Below are positions 59,254 through 64,000 of a DNA stretch of 64,000 nt, one piece after another; within the stretch, counting starts at the first letter, position 1; every line of letters begins with the position of its first letter. Position numbers and translations under genes: made by a program. The notes below the pieces were generated by a model. That model was not told the DNA's origin. It worked only from the letters and a program-made list of their open reading frames with translations, and made no database searches. Source of the DNA: Bacteroidota bacterium (GTDB lineage: Bacteria > Bacteroidota > Bacteroidia > Bacteroidales > JAAUTT01). The stretch is taken from assembly GCA_021779665.1 (NCBI GenBank), contig JAJYAG010000007.1, forward strand, positions 1 through 64,000, given 5' to 3'.

Positions 59254-61863
59254 ATGAAAGAGCAAATTGAGGCACGGACCTACTTAGATGCAATTATGAA
59301 CAGCTCTGACGGGGCACGGTTCTGTTTTCTTGACAGGGATTATAATTTCATTTCATTCAGCAATTCCTTTGCGCGGATAATTAAAACGAACTGGGGAACT
59401 GAAATAAAAACCGGAATGTCGGTTTTTGAAATTAAGGATTACATTAAAGATACCTCTAAGGCTGCTGAGACTTTTGAAAATGTGTTGCAGGGGAATTTAC
59501 AAACCGCTACCTATGATTATTTCCAAAACAATCACTTAAAAATATCTGTTGAGTGCTTCTATTCCCCTTTCTACAAGGATAAAGAAATAATAGGCATTTA
59601 CGCCTACGTTCAGGATAATACCGAAAAAAGAAAAGTCGAAGAAGCGATCAGGCTCACTTCGAAACAGCAGTCGTTACTCTCCCTTCCTCTGATTTTTTAT
59701 ACCGGAAGCCTGAGTCCCGATTTCAATACAACATGGATAAGTGATCAGGTGGAGACTATTACGGGCTTTAAACCAGAGCTTTTTACAACTAATCCCGGTT
59801 TTTGGTCCGACAATTTGCATCCCGATGACAAGCAGAGGGCCGTTAACGAATATACCAGTGTCCTTGAAAAAGGGTTTATAGCGATTGAATACAGATGGCG
59901 CTGCGCCGATGGGGTTTATCGTTGGTTTCTGGATCAGGTCTCCCTGTCTTACGATAACCAGCAAAATCCAACAAATTTAGTTGGGGTTTGGATGGATATC
60001 ACCCAAAGAAAAATCAAGGACGAGAAGCTCCAAAAATCTGAGTTAAAGTACCGGCAGTTATTTGATAATGCCAATGATGTGATTATCATTTTTGAACCTG
60101 AAAGCGAAATAATACTTGAAGCTAACAAAGCCGCCTTTAAAACTTACGGTTTTGAACCAGAAGAACTGGTTGGCATGAGTTTAAAACGACTTACCAAAAA
60201 CGTTACTGCGGGTGAAAATCAGATACAGGAACTAATCAAAAGAGGTATTCATCATGATTTCGAAAGTGTTCAGTTCAATAAAAACGGAGAGGAAATATAT
60301 TTCCTGATAAACTCGACTACCATTGATTATAACGGCAGAAGGGCGGTTCTGAGTCTCAACAGGAATATTACCGACAAAAAAAAGGCCGAAACAGCTCTTC
60401 TGGAAATTGCGCAGAGCTATACAGGTTTATTTAATTCGGTAACAGAAGCAATTTATATTCAGGATGAGAATGGTATTTTTATAGATGTTAATGTTGGTGT
60501 CGAAAAAATGTATGGGTATTCCCGTGAGGAAATAATCGGAAAGGACCCTCTGTTCCTGTCTGCTCCCGATAAAAATGATATGGAGCTGGTTGCAAGTCTT
60601 GTTCAAAATACATTTCTGACAGGGGAGTCTCACAAACTTGAATTCTGGGGCCGAAGAAAAAATGGCGAAATATTTCCCAAAGATGTTTTTTTGAACAAAG
60701 GGAAATTTGCAGGAAAAGATGTGATCATTACAACCGCCCGCGATGTTTCCGAAAGGCGAAAGGCCGAACAGGCACTTATTGAAAGTGAAACATGGCTAAA
60801 ACTAGCTATTGAAACAGGAAAGCTGGGAATTTGGGAATGGAATACTTTAACAGGGGAGCTTAAAGTAAATTCTTATTTCTATGAAATGTTTGGTTACGAA
60901 AATCAGGAATTTGAACCGGATTTTGAAAAAATTATAAAATACATTTTCCCGGATGACCTTGAAGTTACAAATGCTGTAATCCGAAATCATATCAAAGAAA
61001 AAACAGCATCATTTGAAACAGAGCAACGTTTCATGACAAAATCGGGTAATTATAAATGGATCCGTACATACGGCAAAGTGATAGAACGTCAGGGAAACGG
61101 AGTGCCTTTGAAAATGGCTGGAACCATTATAGATGTCGACAACCTGAAGTCGCTGACTATGCAGTTGCAGGAAATCAACTTTTTTAAAGACAGGCTCATG
61201 TCCGTCATTGCTCACGACTTGAGGAGCCCTTTTAATAGTATCCTGGGTTTCTCACAACTTGTTGCTGATAACATTCAGACCTATGAAGTTGAAAAAAGCA
61301 GAAAGTATATCATGCAAATTAATACAACGGCCAAAAATACTTTATCTCTGCTTGATACTCTTGTTGATTGGTACAAAACACAAACCGGCGCTATTGTTTT
61401 TAATCCGCAGTTATTGAATCTTGAACCAATAATTGACGAAATAATTGACCTCTGCAGCGCTTCAGCAAAAATCAAGAATGTAGTCCTCGAAAAATCAATT
61501 TCAGGATCGTTAACCATTCAGGCTGATGAAGCCATGCTTAAAACTATTTTAAGGAACCTGATTTATAATTCCATAAAATTCACCAATTCAGGCGGAAAAG
61601 TTTTGATCAGTTCCGCGGCCTTAAGCGACTCTGTTCAGATTACAGTTACCGATAGTGGAATAGGAATAAGCGAAGAGAAGTTAAAGTCCATTTTCAGCCA
61701 AAACGCCAGTTTCAGCTCAACCGGAACCTCCAATGAAACCGGTTTCGGCTTAGGCTTGCGCATCTGCAAGGATTTTATAGACATGCATCACGGCAAAATT
61801 CAAATCGAAAGCCGCATTGGGGAAGGGAGCACGTTTAATATTGAATTTCCGAATAGGTTGTAG
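59254..61863 (+). CDS. Multi-PAS sensor histidine kinase
   Basis: ATG at 59254 gives 869 residues without membrane segments, so it is cytoplasmic. About five PAS domains follow each other (near 10-125, 135-250, 260-380, 390-510 and 515-640), for example VVSERRKAEQALIESETWLK-like linkers ITDKKKAETALLEIAQSY and VSERRKAEQALIESE. The kinase core has SVIAHDLRSPFNSILGFSQL with the phosphorylated His (about 654), and NLIYNSIKFTNSGGK, DSGIGISEE and GFGLGLRICKDF as N- and G-boxes. No receiver domain or neighbouring response regulator gene is present, so its partner is elsewhere. Confidence 0.93.
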   Translation: MKEQIEARTYLDAIMNSSDGARFCFLDRDYNFISFSNSFARIIKTNWGTEIKTGMSVFEIKDYIKDTSKAAETFENVLQGNLQTATYDYFQNNHLKISVECFYSPFYKDKEIIGIYAYVQDNTEKRKVEEAIRLTSKQQSLLSLPLIFYTGSLSPDFNTTWISDQVETITGFKPELFTTNPGFWSDNLHPDDKQRAVNEYTSVLEKGFIAIEYRWRCADGVYRWFLDQVSLSYDNQQNPTNLVGVWMDITQRKIKDEKLQKSELKYRQLFDNANDVIIIFEPESEIILEANKAAFKTYGFEPEELVGMSLKRLTKNVTAGENQIQELIKRGIHHDFESVQFNKNGEEIYFLINSTTIDYNGRRAVLSLNRNITDKKKAETALLEIAQSYTGLFNSVTEAIYIQDENGIFIDVNVGVEKMYGYSREEIIGKDPLFLSAPDKNDMELVASLVQNTFLTGESHKLEFWGRRKNGEIFPKDVFLNKGKFAGKDVIITTARDVSERRKAEQALIESETWLKLAIETGKLGIWEWNTLTGELKVNSYFYEMFGYENQEFEPDFEKIIKYIFPDDLEVTNAVIRNHIKEKTASFETEQRFMTKSGNYKWIRTYGKVIERQGNGVPLKMAGTIIDVDNLKSLTMQLQEINFFKDRLMSVIAHDLRSPFNSILGFSQLVADNIQTYEVEKSRKYIMQINTTAKNTLSLLDTLVDWYKTQTGAIVFNPQLLNLEPIIDEIIDLCSASAKIKNVVLEKSISGSLTIQADEAMLKTILRNLIYNSIKFTNSGGKVLISSAALSDSVQITVTDSGIGISEEKLKSIFSQNASFSSTGTSNETGFGLGLRICKDFIDMHHGKIQIESRIGEGSTFNIEFPNRL

Positions 61864-61908
61864 TTACACTGTTCTAAACAAATCCTATGATTAAAATGTC
61901 CGTTAAGT

Positions 61909-62688
61909 ATGTTTCAAATGCAAACTCCCGACCTCCTCTACAAAAAATACCGTAAACCCATTGTCAACCTTGCTTACCGGATGACGGGCATTATGGATGA
62001 TGCTGAGGATATTGCGCAGGATACTTTTATTCAGGCTTTTAAGAACTTCGAAAAATTCAGGGGCGATAGTAATGTTTATACCTGGCTTTACCGGATTGCG
62101 GTTAACAATTGCCTGCTCTTTCTTAAAAGCAAAAAGAGGAGCAAATTTTCAGATCTCGAAAGTCTGATCGAAACGGTTAGTTCTCCGATTCCGGAGGAGA
62201 TGACGGAAATTGAAAAGTCGGCTTACATAAACCAGGTAAAAGACGGGTGTTTAAGCGGGCTGCTCAGGTGCCTGCCGTTGCAGCAACGAACTGTGTTTAT
62301 CCTGGGTGTTTTGCTCGACCTCCCTAACGATCAGGTTGCAGCGGTGATTGGTAAATCCGAAAATGCAACTCGAATTCTTATTCACAGAGCTCGGCAGAAC
62401 ATCCGTGAGTTTATGTGTAACAACTGCTCGCTCTTCGATCCTCAGAATAAATGCCGGTGCGAAAATCTTATTAGTTTCTCGCTAAAACAGAAATGGATAA
62501 AGGAGAATGTTGTTACTACAGAAAACATTATTTACACTGAAGCTGAAATAAAAAGTCTTAAAAGGTTAATTCTTCTTTACAAAAGCTTAAGCGAAAATGA
62601 TCCTTCTTTCAGGCTCGATCAGAAAATACAGCAGTTTTTGGATAAAAATGAAAACCTGCGCATTTTTTCTTCCGAAAAAGTGAAATAA
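61909..62688 (+). CDS. ECF sigma factor with a Cys-rich C-terminal extension
   Basis: This 259-residue protein has region 2 (RMTGIMDDAEDIAQDTFIQA, about 23-42, then VYTWLYRIAVNNCLLFLKSK) and region 4 (about 110-165: RTVFILGVLLDLPNDQVAAV and ATRILIHRARQNIREFM). Unlike the usual 160-190 residues, it goes on for some 90 more, starting CNNCSLFDPQNKCRCENL. This has four cysteines in CxxC and CxC pairs and may bind zinc. It sits between the multi-PAS kinase and an RHH-barrel gene on the same strand, and may be expressed with them. Confidence 0.88.
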   Translation: MFQMQTPDLLYKKYRKPIVNLAYRMTGIMDDAEDIAQDTFIQAFKNFEKFRGDSNVYTWLYRIAVNNCLLFLKSKKRSKFSDLESLIETVSSPIPEEMTEIEKSAYINQVKDGCLSGLLRCLPLQQRTVFILGVLLDLPNDQVAAVIGKSENATRILIHRARQNIREFMCNNCSLFDPQNKCRCENLISFSLKQKWIKENVVTTENIIYTEAEIKSLKRLILLYKSLSENDPSFRLDQKIQQFLDKNENLRIFSSEKVK

Positions 62689-62733
62689 ACTTCCGGTATG
62701 CAATCAAATGCATATAACCATATTTGAAGTATT

Positions 62734-63168
62734 ATGTCACAAACAGGAAAAAAATGTATTGCGGTTCATGTACCGGTCGATTTGCTGAACCGGATTAATG
62801 AAACTAAACAGAAAAACGGATTGAGTCAGAATGGTCAAATCGTTGAGCTTATCGAAAAAGGTCTGGGAAACACAACAAAAAACGACACAAATGCCCATTG
62901 TTTCTACTTTGTTAAAGTACGAATCGATACCGGTAAAATGGCCGAGCTGGGTCAGAAGATCCAATCGGGCGAACTCGATACCAGCAAAACCATTATGACT
63001 TTTTGTTTAGGAGACGATCCAACCGTTGGTATAAGTTTCTGGAAAGCAGAGAATGAGAAGGATTTTGAAGCTACTTTTTCGGAACACCGGCCGTATTACA
63101 AAGAAATACTTGAAATAACGCCGGTAATCACGCCCCATGGAATCGATGAAGTTGCTGATGCAAAATAG
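62734..63168 (+). CDS. Ribbon-helix-helix/alpha-beta barrel fusion protein
   Basis: This 144-residue protein begins with a possible RHH DNA-binding segment (CIAVHVPVDLLNRINETKQK, about 8-27, then NGLSQNGQIVELIEKGL). After a linker, residues about 55-135 (CFYFVKVRIDTGKMAELGQK, TFCLGDDPTVGISFWKAENE, YYKEILEITPVITPHG) look like a dimeric alpha-beta barrel of the MIase/DUF3303 type. The combination could be a ligand-sensing transcription factor. It follows the sigma factor gene by 45 bases and is followed by an AraC gene. The family was not recognised as a whole. Confidence 0.6.
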   Translation: MSQTGKKCIAVHVPVDLLNRINETKQKNGLSQNGQIVELIEKGLGNTTKNDTNAHCFYFVKVRIDTGKMAELGQKIQSGELDTSKTIMTFCLGDDPTVGISFWKAENEKDFEATFSEHRPYYKEILEITPVITPHGIDEVADAK

Positions 63169-63184
63169 CGTTTTGTAGACTATG

Positions 63185-63275
63185 CCACTAAGTCCCAAAG
63201 AATCAAAGATGCACAAAGATGGTTTGTTATTGATTTATGTCTTGGTGATTTCTTTGTGATTTGGAGACTTTGTGG
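63185..63275. repeat. Degenerate CCACTAAG/CACAAAG inverted tract
   Basis: ccactaagtcccaaag at the left and its approximate complement ctttgtgatttgg and actttgtgg at the right make a loose inverted repeat of low-complexity CAAAG units, between the RHH-barrel gene and the AraC gene. A related tract lies at 9495-9549. Confidence 0.6.
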
Positions 63276-63314
63276 TTTAAAACGGCTTATATTTGGCTGT
63301 TAAAAGCTTTTTCC

Positions 63315-64000
63315 ATGATCGACAAATACAACTTTTTCAAGACCAAATACGGCGACGAATTATTAATCGATCTGATACGGCTCGAATCTCTTGAAAAATA
63401 CATTATTCATGGAAATCCTCATGTCCTTTCCTATTACGATATTACACTCCTTACTGGCGGCAAAGGAACCTTTTCGCTCGACAGCCTGAATTTTGACTTC
63501 ATTCCGGGAAGGATTATTTTTTCGTCGCCCGGGCAGGTTCGTTACTGGGATATAGACGCAATGCCCACCGGATATGTGCTTATTTTTGAGGAAGCATTTC
63601 TCACAAGCTTTTTAAACGACATTCATTTTATCGATAACCTTCATTACTTCCATAATTATATTACTGCGCCTGAAATAACTATTACTTCCGATGAACAGCA
63701 ATTTCTTATTCAGCTCTTTTTGAATATTGAAAAGGAAATCGCAACTTTCGACAGGAACGATACGCATATTCTGAAAGCCTTGCTTTACCAGTCGCTAATA
63801 TGGCTAAACCGGAAGTATACCAGTATTTATCCCGAAAACTCCAAAAATGAATTTAACCGGCACGTTGTAAGTTTCAGAAAGCTGGTGGAATCCAATGTGA
63901 TGTCTCATCACGATGTTTGTTTTTACGCCGGCAAACTGAATATTACCCAGGGTCACCTGAACGACCTGTGCAAAAAACACCTTGGAGTCGGAGCCAAACG
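63315..64000 (+). CDS. AraC-family regulator (partial, C-terminus outside window)
   Basis: The frame is open from ATG at 63315 to the right edge (228 codons). The N-terminal cupin-type part is recognisable: HVLSYYDITLLTGGKGTFSL, DFIPGRIIFSSPGQVRYWDI and GYVLIFEEAFLTSFLND. The last visible part (CFYAGKLNITQGHLNDLCKK followed by HLGVGAK) is the first helix-turn-helix of the C-terminal DNA-binding domain, so about 60 residues are missing. The inducer and targets are unknown. Confidence 0.88.
   Translation, partial: MIDKYNFFKTKYGDELLIDLIRLESLEKYIIHGNPHVLSYYDITLLTGGKGTFSLDSLNFDFIPGRIIFSSPGQVRYWDIDAMPTGYVLIFEEAFLTSFLNDIHFIDNLHYFHNYITAPEITITSDEQQFLIQLFLNIEKEIATFDRNDTHILKALLYQSLIWLNRKYTSIYPENSKNEFNRHVVSFRKLVESNVMSHHDVCFYAGKLNITQGHLNDLCKKHLGVGAK

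Noticed and set aside
1-64000. Search for tRNA, rRNA, CRISPR arrays and prophage genes
   Set aside because: No cloverleaf with the T-loop motif, no regular spacer-repeat array and no phage structural genes were seen by reading; a dedicated scan could still find a short RNA gene.

Overview
The window looks like chromosomal DNA of a Bacteroidota bacterium, probably an environmental Bacteroidia/Marinilabiliales-type organism. Clues seen in the sequence are five proteins ending in type IX secretion (T9SS) sorting domains or very similar tails, Bacteroidota -7 promoter boxes (TAnnTTTG), surface lipoproteins, AraC/LytTR regulators, GxxExxY and REP-associated transposase genes, and many degenerate intergenic repeat tracts. 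No tRNA or rRNA gene and no CRISPR array was seen. The species is not identifiable from this alone.

Layout. (1) 1-6009: a glycan-degradation operon on the minus strand (MFS sugar porter, GH2 lipoprotein, GH35 running off the left edge) with a divergent AraC regulator. (2) 6.1-15.3 kb: a mosaic of single genes: a GxxExxY gene bounded by inverted repeats, a tandem class II aldolase whose second half has lost its active site, a DapB-like reductase, an AraC regulator, zinc alcohol dehydrogenase, EthD-like protein, RNase HI and a RelE/ParE-type toxin-antitoxin pair. (3) 15.4-19.5 kb: a large CotH/lamin-tail T9SS protein and an orphan MurC-like ligase. (4) 19.7-28.6 kb: an L-rhamnose module: rhamnose permease, mutarotase, isomerase, FGGY kinase, GH78 alpha-L-rhamnosidase and a GH43-CBM6 enzyme; no aldolase is in the cluster. 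(5) 29.2-38.6 kb: uvrB, a thioredoxin-like protein, a REP-associated transposase (RAYT) carrying a REP-like hairpin inside its own reading frame, an ECF sigma factor with a coupled membrane protein, and a CotH-LysE-SGNH operon.

(6) 38.7-50.2 kb is the most striking region: a cobalamin riboswitch followed by one tightly packed operon of ten genes ending in a strong terminator. It encodes a DUF4465-type lipoprotein, a T9SS surface protein, a BtuB-like TonB receptor, a BtuG-like beta-propeller lipoprotein, a secreted trypsin-like/lysyl-endopeptidase-like protease with a T9SS tail, a BtuF-like binding lipoprotein, a 90-residue unknown protein, BtuC-like permease, BtuD-like ATPase and a small membrane protein. 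The parts fit a complete surface-to-cytoplasm vitamin B12 scavenging route; the protease and the small proteins are the undescribed parts. The reading frame of the BtuF-like gene begins inside a degenerate repeat tract.

(7) 50.3-64 kb: a 278-bp MITE with perfect 17-bp ends and a 9-bp target duplication, an AraC-GyrI-like regulator, trmD, a broken small gene, a VOC protein, a serine hydrolase fused to a remnant GH3 C-terminal domain, a LytS/LytTR two-component pair, an IS200-like transposase between two long palindrome-rich direct repeats, a multi-PAS histidine kinase, an ECF sigma factor with a Cys-rich tail, an RHH/alpha-beta-barrel fusion and an AraC regulator running off the right edge.
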